Shown here: one piece after another, positions 25,556 through 33,512 of the stretch
How positions within the stretch are numbered: position 1 is the stretch's first letter
Layout: every line of letters begins with the position of its first letter
Origin: Alphaproteobacteria bacterium
GTDB lineage: Bacteria; Pseudomonadota; Alphaproteobacteria; Rhizobiales; Devosiaceae
Length of the DNA: 64,000 nucleotides
Direction: 5' to 3'
Assembly: GCA_018828145.1 (NCBI GenBank)
Contig: JAHJWO010000007.1
Span: 62,001 to 126,000 of the forward strand
Position numbers and translations under genes: made by a program
Notes under the pieces: model-generated
What the model was told of the DNA's origin: nothing
The model's database searches: none
Seen by the model: the letters and a program-made list of their open reading frames with translations, nothing else

Positions 25556-26032
25556 TCACGACGTCCCGGCGTCGTCACCGACCCGGCGACGGTGATGCTC
25601 CCGCAGCCGGCCGAGCATCGAGACCAAGTCGGCCATTTCGGTCTGGCTCAGCGGTGCAAACGCCGCCGCCTGTGCACGCTCGAGCACTCCCGCCAGTTCT
25701 TCAAGCCTCGCCTCGCCGACTGATGTCAGCGTGATGATGTTCTGCCGCCGGTCGGTGGGATCAACAGCGCGCGATACCGTCTTGTCCCGCTCAAGCTGAT
25801 CAATGGCCGCCACAATATCGCTGCGATCGACGCCTGTGCGGCGCGACAGCTCTGCCTGGCTCTGCGGGCCAAAGGCCCGAAGCGTCGCCAGTACCGCAAA
25901 GTGATTGCGATGAGCATCGAGCCGTTCGAGCGCCTGCGCTGTACTGCGCGTGACCATCAATGCGACCTGCGACAGCAGTCGCGAGGGCTGCGCGTCGAGA
26001 AGCGGGGCAATTTCGATATCGGTCGGATCCAT
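25556..26032 (-). CDS. MarR family transcriptional regulator
   Basis: A 158-residue winged-helix regulator: HFAVLATLRAFGPQSQAELSRRTGVDRSDIVAAIDQLERDKTVSRAVDPTDRRQNIITLT is the MarR recognition helix and wing (with the DxRR motif). Start taken at MDPTDIEIAP (26032); an ATG at 26044 adds four residues and cannot be excluded. It is divergent from a monooxygenase-like gene, with palindromes in the gap, so it probably represses itself and that gene in response to a small molecule. Confidence 0.88.
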   Translation of the reverse strand: MDPTDIEIAPLLDAQPSRLLSQVALMVTRSTAQALERLDAHRNHFAVLATLRAFGPQSQAELSRRTGVDRSDIVAAIDQLERDKTVSRAVDPTDRRQNIITLTSVGEARLEELAGVLERAQAAAFAPLSQTEMADLVSMLGRLREHHRRRVGDDAGTS

Positions 26033-26054
26033 GGCCCATATCATAGCCGATATT

Positions 26055-26112
26055 CGTTGACAGGACCAACGATCCGATATTAATTGGCATTACCAACGTT
26101 GGCGCTACCAAC
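26055..26112. promoter_or_regulatory. Candidate MarR operators in the divergent promoter
   Basis: Between the MarR gene and the monooxygenase gene there is an inverted repeat CGTTG(26055-26059)/CAACG(26067-26071) and a perfect 10-bp palindrome CCAACGTTGG (26093-26102). The word ACCAAC occurs three times (26065, 26092, 26107). This is the kind of site MarR dimers bind; ownership by the adjacent regulator is inference. Confidence 0.5.
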
Positions 26113-26126
26113 AAATAGGAAATTCC

Positions 26127-26444
26127 ATGGCCGCGGTTTTTCGTGTCGACAGTTTTCAGGTTTCCTCCGCAGCACTGCCCCAGTTCCGCAGTGCCGCGCA
26201 ACGCTCCCTGGCCGTGCTGCGCAGCCAGCCCGGTTTCGTGCGCGACCAATGGTTCGAGCGGATCGAGGGCACGGGCCGCTTCAACATCGTGACACTTGTC
26301 GAATGGGAGGATGCTTCATTCCTGCCAGTCGCAGGCGCCGCCGTACGAGCCAGCCATGAGGGCGCAGGCTTTAACCCAGAGGCCTTTGCAATCCAGCACG
26401 GCATTGACCAGAGCAAGGCCGTTTATTCCGCTTATCCAGCCTGA
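26127..26444 (+). CDS. Antibiotic biosynthesis monooxygenase-like protein
   Basis: A 105-residue ABM/dimeric alpha-beta-barrel protein: [61 protein letters not shown] fits the ferredoxin-like fold of the family. The ATG follows AATAGGAAATTCC. Members range from quinone-forming monooxygenases to heme-degrading enzymes; nothing here decides between them. It is divergent from, and likely controlled by, the MarR gene. Confidence 0.75.
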   Translation: MAAVFRVDSFQVSSAALPQFRSAAQRSLAVLRSQPGFVRDQWFERIEGTGRFNIVTLVEWEDASFLPVAGAAVRASHEGAGFNPEAFAIQHGIDQSKAVYSAYPA

Positions 26445-26537
26445 ACGGCGAAGGGCCTGCTACACAAGCCCACCGAGTGCATTGACTTATGCGGCTCGAC
26501 CGCCGATGTGGTGACCAACAGTTTCCGGAGCATCCCC

Positions 26538-27635
26538 ATGGGTTTCAAGATGGGCATTGTCGGCCTGCCGAATGTCGGCAAGTCGACCCTTTTCAATGCA
26601 CTGACACGCACCGCCGCAGCAGCGGCAGCGAATTTTCCGTTCTGCACGATCGAGCCCAATGTGGGCGACGTGCCCGTGCCCGACGCGCGGCTGCAAAAGC
26701 TGGCGGCAATCGGCAAATCGGTGAACGTGCTGCCGGCCCGCATGAGCTTTGTCGACATTGCCGGGTTGGTGAAGGGCGCATCCAAGGGCGAAGGCCTGGG
26801 CAACCAGTTCCTCGCCAATATCCGCGAATGCGACGCCATCGCCTATGTGCTGCGCTGCTTTGAAGACGGCAACATCATCCATGTCGCCAACAAGGTCGAT
26901 CCGCTGGCCGACGCCGAAGTGGTCGAGACCGAGCTGATGCTGGCGGATCTGGAAAGCCTCGAGAAGCGCCGCACCGGCGTCGAGAAGAAAGCCAAGGGCA
27001 ATGACAAGGACGCCAAGATCACGCTCGACCTGATCGACCGCTCGCTCGTGCTGTTGCGCGAGGGCAAGTCAGCCCGCTTCGTCGAGCGTTCAGCCGAAGA
27101 AGAAAAGGCCTTCCAGGAGCTGCAGCTGCTGACGTCCAAGCCCGTGCTCTATGTCTGCAATGTCGACGAGGGCTCGGCAGAGCACGGCAATGAGATGAGC
27201 AAGGCCGTCGAAGCCTATGCCCATGCCAATGGCGCTGGTGTCGTCATCATCTCGGCAGAAATCGAGAGCCAGCTGGCACAGCTCCCCGATGCCGAGCAGG
27301 CTGAATATCTCGAAAGCCTGGGCCTGCACGAAGCCGGCCTCAACCGGCTGATCCGCGAGGCCTATGCCCTGCTTGGCCTGCAGACCTATTTCACGGTCGG
27401 TCCCAAGGAAACGCGCGCCTGGACTATCCACAAGGGCGACAAGGCCCCGGCCGCGGCCGGCGTCATCCACTCCGATTTCGAGCGCGGCTTCATTCGCGCC
27501 CAGACCATCGGCTACGAGGACTTCATAACCCTGGGCGGCGAAGTCGCGGCCAAGGAAGCCGGCAAGGCCCGCGACGAAGGCAAGGAATATGTCGTCAAGG
27601 ACGGCGACGTCATGCTGTTCAAGTTTAATACTTAG
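26538..27635 (+). CDS. ychF: Redox-regulated ATPase YchF (Obg family)
   Basis: A 365-residue OLA1/YchF P-loop protein with ATP preference. G1 is GLPNVGKST (9-17), G3 is [19 protein letters not shown], the NKVDPLAD segment belongs to the helical insert, the G4 position reads YVCNVDEG (NxxE instead of NKxD, as expected for YchF), and a C-terminal TGS domain begins near [20 protein letters not shown]. The start [12 protein letters not shown] at 26538 follows CCGGAGCATCCCC. The stop codon lies within the left arm of a long palindromic element. Confidence 0.96.
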   Translation: MGFKMGIVGLPNVGKSTLFNALTRTAAAAAANFPFCTIEPNVGDVPVPDARLQKLAAIGKSVNVLPARMSFVDIAGLVKGASKGEGLGNQFLANIRECDAIAYVLRCFEDGNIIHVANKVDPLADAEVVETELMLADLESLEKRRTGVEKKAKGNDKDAKITLDLIDRSLVLLREGKSARFVERSAEEEKAFQELQLLTSKPVLYVCNVDEGSAEHGNEMSKAVEAYAHANGAGVVIISAEIESQLAQLPDAEQAEYLESLGLHEAGLNRLIREAYALLGLQTYFTVGPKETRAWTIHKGDKAPAAAGVIHSDFERGFIRAQTIGYEDFITLGGEVAAKEAGKARDEGKEYVVKDGDVMLFKFNT

Positions 27636-27685
27636 GACCGGCCGCTTCGCGGCAAAATCGCTCCAGTGGAGCGATTGGTCCTAAG
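27631..27685. repeat. Three-way-junction palindrome containing the ychF stop codon
   Basis: A 55-nt element: outer 9-bp stem CTTAGGACC (27631-27639)/GGTCCTAAG (27677-27685); inside it a 5-bp hairpin GCCGC-TTC-GCGGC (27641-27653) and a 9-bp hairpin AATCGCTCC-AGT-GGAGCGATT (27656-27676). All stems are perfect. The ychF TAG stop (27633-27635) is inside the outer stem. The same architecture occurs at the end of petC (47758-47817). It is probably a REP-like extragenic element that may also end or stabilise the transcript. Confidence 0.75.
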
Positions 27686-27775
27686 GCCAAGAGACCTATG
27701 GTCGAATGGCCCAGATGCACCGCGAGCACGGACACTCCCGTCAGCGCAACCATCGGTTTCGTCGCCATACCTAGG

Positions 27776-27805
27776 GTGGACCCCGGCCTTCGCCGGCTTG
27801 ACATC
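27776..27805. repeat. Degenerate extragenic palindrome
   Basis: The sequence around GGTGGACCCCGG, CCGGC-CTTC-GCCGG (27783-27796) and TTGACAT resembles the widespread proteobacterial intergenic element of the form TGTCATCCCGGCG-AAGGCCGGGATCCACC, in a decayed state. It lies in the 279-bp gap between ychF and the kinase-like gene; short frames crossing it (for example 27625-27870 minus) are repeat-derived rather than genes. Confidence 0.45.
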
Positions 27806-27914
27806 GCGTGGTTGGGGCGGCTGAATCCGACCCCATTTCCGCCATTTGTCGTGGGATGCACCGTACCCAAAACCTGCCACGCACAGCCAACGCTCCAGCG
27901 ATGTCAGAGTGAGG

Positions 27915-28409
27915 TCATCGGTACTCAGGGTCGCCAGGCAGATCGTAAAGTGCCAACTCCTCTTCCGTGGGAGGTTCGAAGAGTTCTGACCACCTAAGCA
28001 AGTCTGTCCGTGAGATTTCGAAGCTATCGGCTGGACGCGCGGCATTCCGGGTTGCGACCCTGTCCCAGAGCTCCTGAAACGGGACATCAAGGAAGCAGAG
28101 GACGACCCGTGCACCAGCGGCGCGAGCTTCTTCTCGGCAGGTATCGCGCTCTGCCCGTGACCACACTCCCCAATCAACGACAACGCTACAGCCAAGGCGA
28201 AGCACTTGCAGCGCGATTTGCCATTGCAGTTGCTCCACTCGGCCTCGGCATGGTCCAAGTTCGGCTTCCGGCGTCGAGATTCCGGGGTAAAGCCTGTGCA
28301 TCCAGTCGTCTGCGGTCAGACGGAGGGCAGGTACTTCATGCTCAATGATTTTGGCGAGGGAAGTCTTGCCGGAGCCGGGCAGGCCGCAGGTCAGATAGAG
28401 TGTGGGCAT
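27915..28409 (-). CDS. P-loop kinase-like ATP-binding protein (AAA_33/zeta-toxin-like fold)
   Basis: A 164-residue protein with Walker A CGLPGSGKTSLAKII near the N-terminus, LTADDWMHRLYPG as the substrate-side acidic region, VVVDWGVWSRAERDTCREEARAAGARVVLCFLD as strand 3/Walker B and lid region, and RVATRN as a likely lid arginine. This matches the AAA_33/COG0645 predicted kinases, some of which phosphorylate antibiotics or nucleosides. The substrate is unknown. Start MPTLYLTCG at 28409; upstream in-frame residues are not conserved-looking. It is isolated, flanked by repeats and GC-poorer than neighbours, so possibly acquired. Confidence 0.75.
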   Translation of the reverse strand: MPTLYLTCGLPGSGKTSLAKIIEHEVPALRLTADDWMHRLYPGISTPEAELGPCRGRVEQLQWQIALQVLRLGCSVVVDWGVWSRAERDTCREEARAAGARVVLCFLDVPFQELWDRVATRNAARPADSFEISRTDLLRWSELFEPPTEEELALYDLPGDPEYR

Positions 28410-28645
28410 TGGAAATCTCTGATCAGGGTATGGACGGTTGCTGCGTCCCGCATTTCTGCGTGACTGCACTTGGCTCAATGCCACAGGTCGTGGCTGATCA
28501 GATGTTTGTTGCCATGCCTAACTTTGGGTCGGCATCACTCTAGGGTCAAGACGGCAAGTTTGGATCGCATCAAACGTAACATGCCTCAAGGAACATACCG
28601 GCACCCCAGACATTGAGGGAACATCCCACTGACTTGGAGGAAGAC

Positions 28646-29146
28646 ATGTTCCGATTAGCTGCGTTGGTCTTTGTCGCTTCATCCGTGAGCATAACGCCGG
28701 CCGCGTTGGCTCAGGTCAGCGGCGGATGGCAACCCTACCTGGACAGCGCCTATGGCTTCTCGGCGGCACTGCCACTGGGTGCCTTCGAGGTCGTCGAAGC
28801 GGAAGGGACACCTGGGATGGCTCTTCGGGAAATCGGTGGGCAAGCCACCGTGAACCTCTACGGTGGCCCCGCGCAAGGAATGACCAGGGAGGCACTGGAA
28901 GACCGGCTGGAAACCGGTGCGCAGCTCAGCACCACAACCTATAGGGCCGGGGGTGACTCCTGGTTTGTCCTTTCCGGTTTCTATGGCGGGGAGAGGAAGG
29001 ATACGATCTTTTATACGAAGGTGTTGTTCTCGTCCGATCACCAGACCTTCTCGGCCTTCGAGATCACCTTCCCTGCACAGGAGAAGCCACGTTTTGAAGC
29101 GTTGGTGGAGCACTTCGAAGACAATTTCACCCGTCCCAGGCCTTAG
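28646..29146 (+). CDS. Secreted protein of unknown function
   Basis: A 166-residue protein with a clear signal peptide (MFRLAALVFVASSVSITPAA, cleavage near ALAQ at about residue 23), preceded by TTGGAGGAAGAC. The mature part reads YLDSAYGFSAALPLGAFEVVEAEGTPG, with GDSWFVLSGFYGGERKDTIFYTKVLF and FEITFPAQEKPRFEALVEHFEDNF. This pattern recalls PsbP-like/periplasmic stress proteins, but I do not recognise a named family. Its neighbours give no clue. Confidence 0.7.
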   Translation: MFRLAALVFVASSVSITPAALAQVSGGWQPYLDSAYGFSAALPLGAFEVVEAEGTPGMALREIGGQATVNLYGGPAQGMTREALEDRLETGAQLSTTTYRAGGDSWFVLSGFYGGERKDTIFYTKVLFSSDHQTFSAFEITFPAQEKPRFEALVEHFEDNFTRPRP

Positions 29147-29268
29147 CCGGGACCAGCGCGACCAATAGACGATCAGGATCGCGATAGACTCTATGGGCTG
29201 CGCTGCCGCGATGGCAGACTTGGCTAGATCATTGCCCAGAGCCGCCCGTCTGTGACCCACCTTCACAC

Positions 29269-30192
29269 CTAGCCCTCGATCGTATCCCGACGCATCTGGC
29301 TCGGCGTCATCCCATAGGCCTTGCGGAAGTGTTCATAGAACTGGGTCTGGCTGACGAAGCCGGCCTGGAAGGCCACATTGGCAACTGAGAGGCTGCCGTC
29401 GAACAGCAGCGAGCGGGCGCGGATCAGGCGCATGCGGGTGACGAATTTCTGCACCGAAGTATGCATCACCTTGGTGAAAAGGTTGGTGGCGTAATTGGGG
29501 TGCAGGCCCACCACTTTGGCGATGTCCTCGGCGCTGAGCGGATCGGTGATATTTTCCACGATGTGTCGCACCATGCGCACCACATAGCGCACTGGCGAGC
29601 CGGTGCGCGTGCGCGTACCGGTCGTTTCCACCCAGGCGGGCAGCAGGGTGTCCCAGCCGGTGATGGCGGCGCGGCGGAACATGGTGCCGATCTCGGAACG
29701 TACGATATCGGTGCGCAGGGCATTGCCGCTGCGATAATCCTGGTGCCAGCGATCGAGCGTTTCGAGCCCGATGCAGTCCGGATTGAGCTGGATGACGCCG
29801 CCTCCCATCAAGGTCTCGGTCAGCCGGCCGAGCTGGGGCATTTCGAGAAAGGCATCCATCGGCAGGTAGATGTTGAGCTGACGCCCCTCTGCCGTCTCGG
29901 GGCTGAGGCCGATGGTCTGGTGCGGGATGCCGGCCCAGAAGGCGACGAGCCGGTCCGAGCCAACGGTGACCGGCCCGCCGTCGAACACATAATCCATGCT
30001 GCCGCGTGTCAGCCAGTTGAATTCGATATGGCCGTGGACATGGGGCTGCGGCATGATCTGGGGCGCAAAGGAGCGCATGCCGAAGCGGCCGAAAGCCTTG
30101 CCCGACGAATAGAAGCTGCGGTCCGGCCGCGGGGTCGGCCGGGGCGCTTTTTCGCGCGCGCGGCGCAGCTGCACGACGCTATCAACAGTCAT
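29269..30192 (-). CDS. AraC family regulator of alpha-galactoside uptake (MelR/AgpT-like)
   Basis: A 307-residue regulator with an N-terminal cupin-like sensing domain (PQPHVHGHIEFNWLTRGSMDYVFDGGPVTVG) and a C-terminal double HTH (DPLSAEDIAKVVGLHPNYATNLFTKVM, then SVANVAFQAGFVSQTQFYEHFRKAYGMTPSQMRR). It is related to E. coli MelR. It is divergent from the importer operon that starts at 30352, with an inverted repeat covering its own start region, so it most likely activates that operon in the presence of melibiose or raffinose. Start at 30192, after GACGGATAAGT on the minus strand. Confidence 0.88.
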   Translation of the reverse strand: MTVDSVVQLRRAREKAPRPTPRPDRSFYSSGKAFGRFGMRSFAPQIMPQPHVHGHIEFNWLTRGSMDYVFDGGPVTVGSDRLVAFWAGIPHQTIGLSPETAEGRQLNIYLPMDAFLEMPQLGRLTETLMGGGVIQLNPDCIGLETLDRWHQDYRSGNALRTDIVRSEIGTMFRRAAITGWDTLLPAWVETTGTRTRTGSPVRYVVRMVRHIVENITDPLSAEDIAKVVGLHPNYATNLFTKVMHTSVQKFVTRMRLIRARSLLFDGSLSVANVAFQAGFVSQTQFYEHFRKAYGMTPSQMRRDTIEG

Positions 30193-30228
30193 ACTTATCC
30201 GTCGATTTCTTAGAAAACCGGAATAAGT
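30193..30228. promoter_or_regulatory. Inverted repeat in the AraC/importer divergent region
   Basis: ACTTATCCG (30193-30201) faces CGGAATAAGT (30219-30228), an imperfect inverted repeat with one extra A in the right arm, immediately upstream of the AraC start codon and 124 bp upstream of the binding-protein gene. It is a candidate autoregulatory operator. The rest of the 159-bp gap holds the importer promoter, which I cannot pin down by eye. Confidence 0.45.
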
Positions 30229-30351
30229 CTCTATCATCCCGGATTGCTTCACCAATGGCAAGGCGTAGGATTTTGACCTGAGCACGGGACCAGTCGGCAG
30301 GGAGTGGCCGACGCAGGCAATCAATGCCGACCCGCTGCCATGGGAGGTTTT

Positions 30352-32433
30352 ATGAGAAAACACGCAATGGCCCTTGGTGGGGCCGGACTGATGCTGGGCG
30401 TCTCGCTAATAGCGGTACAAGCCCAGGACCTGACGGGCGAGCTTCCGGATCCGCCGGAATTCGCCGCCCAGAGCGAACCCATTTTCGTCAGTGTTTCCGA
30501 CATCCTGGAATTCAAGGCGCTGCCGGAATATCACGAGCCCGACTGGGTCACGTCGAAATATGTCGAGGCCGGCACCCTGCCGCCCGTCGCCGAGCGTCTC
30601 CCCAAGGAACCCATGGTCTACAAGACCGCCAACATGCCCGACGGTGTCGGCGTCTATGGCGACACCATGCGCCATGTCATCGGCGGCCGCCCGGAAGGCT
30701 GGAACTATATCGGCGGCCAGTCCCAAGGCTGGGGCGGCATCGATATCGGTCTGTCCGAATGCCTGACCCGTACCGGCCCGCTGTTCACGGTCAAGGCCGA
30801 CGAACTCGAGCCCTTGCCCAACCTGGCCAGGAGCTGGGAATGGTCCGAGGACGGCCATGAGCTGACCATGAAGCTCATCGAAGGCGCCAAGTGGTCCGAC
30901 GGCGACCCCTTCGATGCTGAAGACGTGATGTTCTACTGGGAAGACCATATCCTGGATACCAACGTCTCCCCGCTCAACGGCGGCACCCCCGAGACGTTTG
31001 GCGTGGGCACGACGCTCGAAGCGCTCGACCCCTACACCATCAAGTGGACCTTCAAGGAAGTCCGCCCGACCCAGTACCTCTATGCGATGGCCTATGGCAC
31101 GTTCTGCCCAGGCCCGAGCCATATCCTCAAGGCCGAGCATCCCAAGTACAAGCCCGAGAACACCTACGAGCAGTACAAGAACGCCTTTCCGCCCGAATAT
31201 ATGAACATTCCGGTCATGGGCGCCTGGGTGCCGGTCGAGTACCGTCCTGACGACATCGTCGTCATGCGCCGCAACCCCTATTACTGGAAGGTCGACGAGG
31301 CCGGCAACCAGCTGCCTTACCTCAACGAAATGCATTATCGCCTCAGCACCTGGGCTGACCGCGACGTGCAGGCCGTGGCCGGTTCGGGCGACTTCTCCAA
31401 CCTCGAACAGGCTGAAAGCTATGTCGAGGCGCTGCGTCGCTCAGCCGAGGAAAGCGCTCCGGCCCGCCTGCAGTTCGGTGCCCGCACCATCGGCTATGCC
31501 CTGCGCATGAACCTCTCGGCCAATGGTTGGGGTGAACCCGACGAACGCGCTCAGGCCGTTCGCGAACTCAACCGCGAGCTGGATTTCCGCAAGGCAATCT
31601 CGATCGCTACCGATCGCCAGCGCCTGGGTGAATCGCTGGTCCGCGGTCCGTTCACCGCTATCTATCCCGGCGGCCTCTATGCCGGCACGACCTACTACGA
31701 CAAGGCTTCGACCGTGTACTACCCGTACAATATCGAAGCGGCCAATGCCCTGCTCGATGGCCTCAACCTGGTTGATACCGACGGCAATGGCATCCGCAAC
31801 TTCCCCGAAGGCACCGCTGGCGGTGGCGACGTGGAAATCACCCTGCTGGCCAATACCGACTACGGCACAGACACCAACCTGGCCGAAGGCGTCATCGCCC
31901 AGATGGAACCGCTTGGCATCCGCGTGATCGCCAACTTCCAGTCCGGCACGGCGCGTGACGACATGGCCCAGGCTGGCCAGTTCGACTGGCATGTCGAGCG
32001 CCAGGGCTCGGAAATGGTCTCGGTGGTGCAGGGCACTGCCGCACTCGCCCCGACCGGCCCGCGCACGCACTACTTCCACCGTGCGGGCACCGACGGCACC
32101 CTCGATCTGCTGCCCTTCGAGCAGGAGCTTGTCGATACCGTCAACGCATTCATCGCCACCAGCGATAATGCGGAGCGGACTGAACTGATGAAGAAGTATC
32201 AGCGCATCTTCACCGAGAACGTCTATTCCGTCGGTTTGACGCAATATCCCGGTGCACTGATCATCAACAAGCGCTTTGCCAACATCCCGGCAGGTGCCCC
32301 GATCTTCATGTTCAACTGGGCCGAAGACAACATCATCCGCGAGCGTGTCTTCGTTCCGGCCGACGCACAGGGCGACTACGAACTGCATCCCGAAACCCTG
32401 CCGGGCGCGCCCGGCTCGGCCGGCCCGATGTGA
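30352..32433 (+). CDS. agpA: ABC transporter periplasmic alpha-galactoside-binding protein
   Basis: A 693-residue family-5 (dipeptide-type) solute-binding protein, larger than ordinary dipeptide-binding proteins. A signal peptide runs to about A24 (SLIAVQAQD). GPLFTVKADELEPLPNLARSWEWSEDGHELTMKLIEGAKWSDGDPFDAEDVMFYWED is the SBP_bac_5 signature region. The best match in layout is Sinorhizobium AgpA, which binds melibiose and raffinose despite belonging to the peptide family; the downstream GH4 gene supports this. The ATG at 30352 follows a strong GGGAGG. First gene of a five-gene operon. Confidence 0.87.
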   Translation: MRKHAMALGGAGLMLGVSLIAVQAQDLTGELPDPPEFAAQSEPIFVSVSDILEFKALPEYHEPDWVTSKYVEAGTLPPVAERLPKEPMVYKTANMPDGVGVYGDTMRHVIGGRPEGWNYIGGQSQGWGGIDIGLSECLTRTGPLFTVKADELEPLPNLARSWEWSEDGHELTMKLIEGAKWSDGDPFDAEDVMFYWEDHILDTNVSPLNGGTPETFGVGTTLEALDPYTIKWTFKEVRPTQYLYAMAYGTFCPGPSHILKAEHPKYKPENTYEQYKNAFPPEYMNIPVMGAWVPVEYRPDDIVVMRRNPYYWKVDEAGNQLPYLNEMHYRLSTWADRDVQAVAGSGDFSNLEQAESYVEALRRSAEESAPARLQFGARTIGYALRMNLSANGWGEPDERAQAVRELNRELDFRKAISIATDRQRLGESLVRGPFTAIYPGGLYAGTTYYDKASTVYYPYNIEAANALLDGLNLVDTDGNGIRNFPEGTAGGGDVEITLLANTDYGTDTNLAEGVIAQMEPLGIRVIANFQSGTARDDMAQAGQFDWHVERQGSEMVSVVQGTAALAPTGPRTHYFHRAGTDGTLDLLPFEQELVDTVNAFIATSDNAERTELMKKYQRIFTENVYSVGLTQYPGALIINKRFANIPAGAPIFMFNWAEDNIIRERVFVPADAQGDYELHPETLPGAPGSAGPM

Positions 32434-32501
32434 TCGCAGTCTAGCGCACGAACTCGGCAGGGGGATCCGTTCCCCCTGCCTCCAACGGAAAGGCTTGCGG
32501 C

Positions 32502-33512
32502 ATGCTTCGATTTCTCACCATGCGCGTCCTGGGCGCGATCCCGCTGCTGATTTTGCTCAGCGTGGTGACCTTCGCCATCATCCAGGCACCGCCCGGCGAC
32601 TATGCCGACTATATCCGATCCATGCTGATCAATCAGGGCGGCGTCCAGCCCGACCTTGCCGAGGCGCAGGCCGAAATCTACCGCGAGGCCAACGGCCTCA
32701 ACGACCCGATCGTCGTGCAGTATTTTCGCTGGATCACCGGCATCGTCACGCGCTTCGATTTCGGCCATTCGCTCTATTACAACAAGCCCGTCGGCAATGT
32801 GGTGGCCGAGCGGCTTCCAGCGACAATCCTCCTGGCGCTGACCTGCCATATCCTGGCCTCCGTGCTGGGCATCGGTCTCGGCATCATCGCGGCGACCCGC
32901 CAGTATTCGTGGGTCGATACCGGCTTGGGCATCATCTCCTTCCTCGGCATGACGATCCCGCGTTTCCTGCTGGCGATCATCATCCTCTATTTCCTCGTCT
33001 TCCGGCTCAATGTCTCGGAAGTCGGCATGTTCTTCTCTGCCCGCTATGGCGGCGCCCCCTGGAGCTGGGACAAGTTCGTCAACCTGATGCAGCATATCTG
33101 GCCGGTGATCTTCATCGCGACGTTCGGCGGTCTTGCGTACAATATGCGCGTGATGCGGGCCAACCTGCTCGACGTGCTCAACAGCCAATATGTCGAGACA
33201 GCGCGGGCCAAGGGCCTGCCTGAAGGCGCGGTCATCATGAAGCACGCCGTGCCCAATGCCCTGCATCCACTGGTTGCCTACCAGGGCGTTGTACTGCCCT
33301 ACATGCTGACCGGCGAGATCGAGGTTGCCATCGTCTTCGGGCTGGCAACGGTCGGCCCCGCCATTGTGGGCTCGATGGGCGTCGGCGACGTCTTCGTCAC
33401 CGCGACCTTCATGCTGGTCCTCGCCGTCACGCTGATCATCGGCAACATCATTTCAGACATTCTGCTGGTGGCGCTCGATCCCCGTGTTCGCCTGGGGGGA
33501 AGCAACGAATGA
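32502..33512 (+). CDS. ABC transporter permease (AgpB-like)
   Basis: A 336-residue DppB-type inner-membrane permease with about six transmembrane helices (first: LGAIPLLILLSVVTFAIIQAPPGDY). The EAA-type ATPase-contact loop is ARAKGLPEGAVIMKHAVPNAL in the second half. Compared with typical DppB proteins it has an insert (MFFSARYGGAPWSWDKFVNLM) in a periplasmic loop. It follows agpA by 68 bp and overlaps the next permease gene by 4 nt. It forms the import channel for the alpha-galactosides. Confidence 0.9.
   Translation: MLRFLTMRVLGAIPLLILLSVVTFAIIQAPPGDYADYIRSMLINQGGVQPDLAEAQAEIYREANGLNDPIVVQYFRWITGIVTRFDFGHSLYYNKPVGNVVAERLPATILLALTCHILASVLGIGLGIIAATRQYSWVDTGLGIISFLGMTIPRFLLAIIILYFLVFRLNVSEVGMFFSARYGGAPWSWDKFVNLMQHIWPVIFIATFGGLAYNMRVMRANLLDVLNSQYVETARAKGLPEGAVIMKHAVPNALHPLVAYQGVVLPYMLTGEIEVAIVFGLATVGPAIVGSMGVGDVFVTATFMLVLAVTLIIGNIISDILLVALDPRVRLGGSNE

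Noticed and set aside
27625-27870. Minus-strand frame of 81 codons downstream of ychF
   Set aside because: It is made from the three-way palindrome and a decayed extragenic repeat; such repeats often yield spurious frames.
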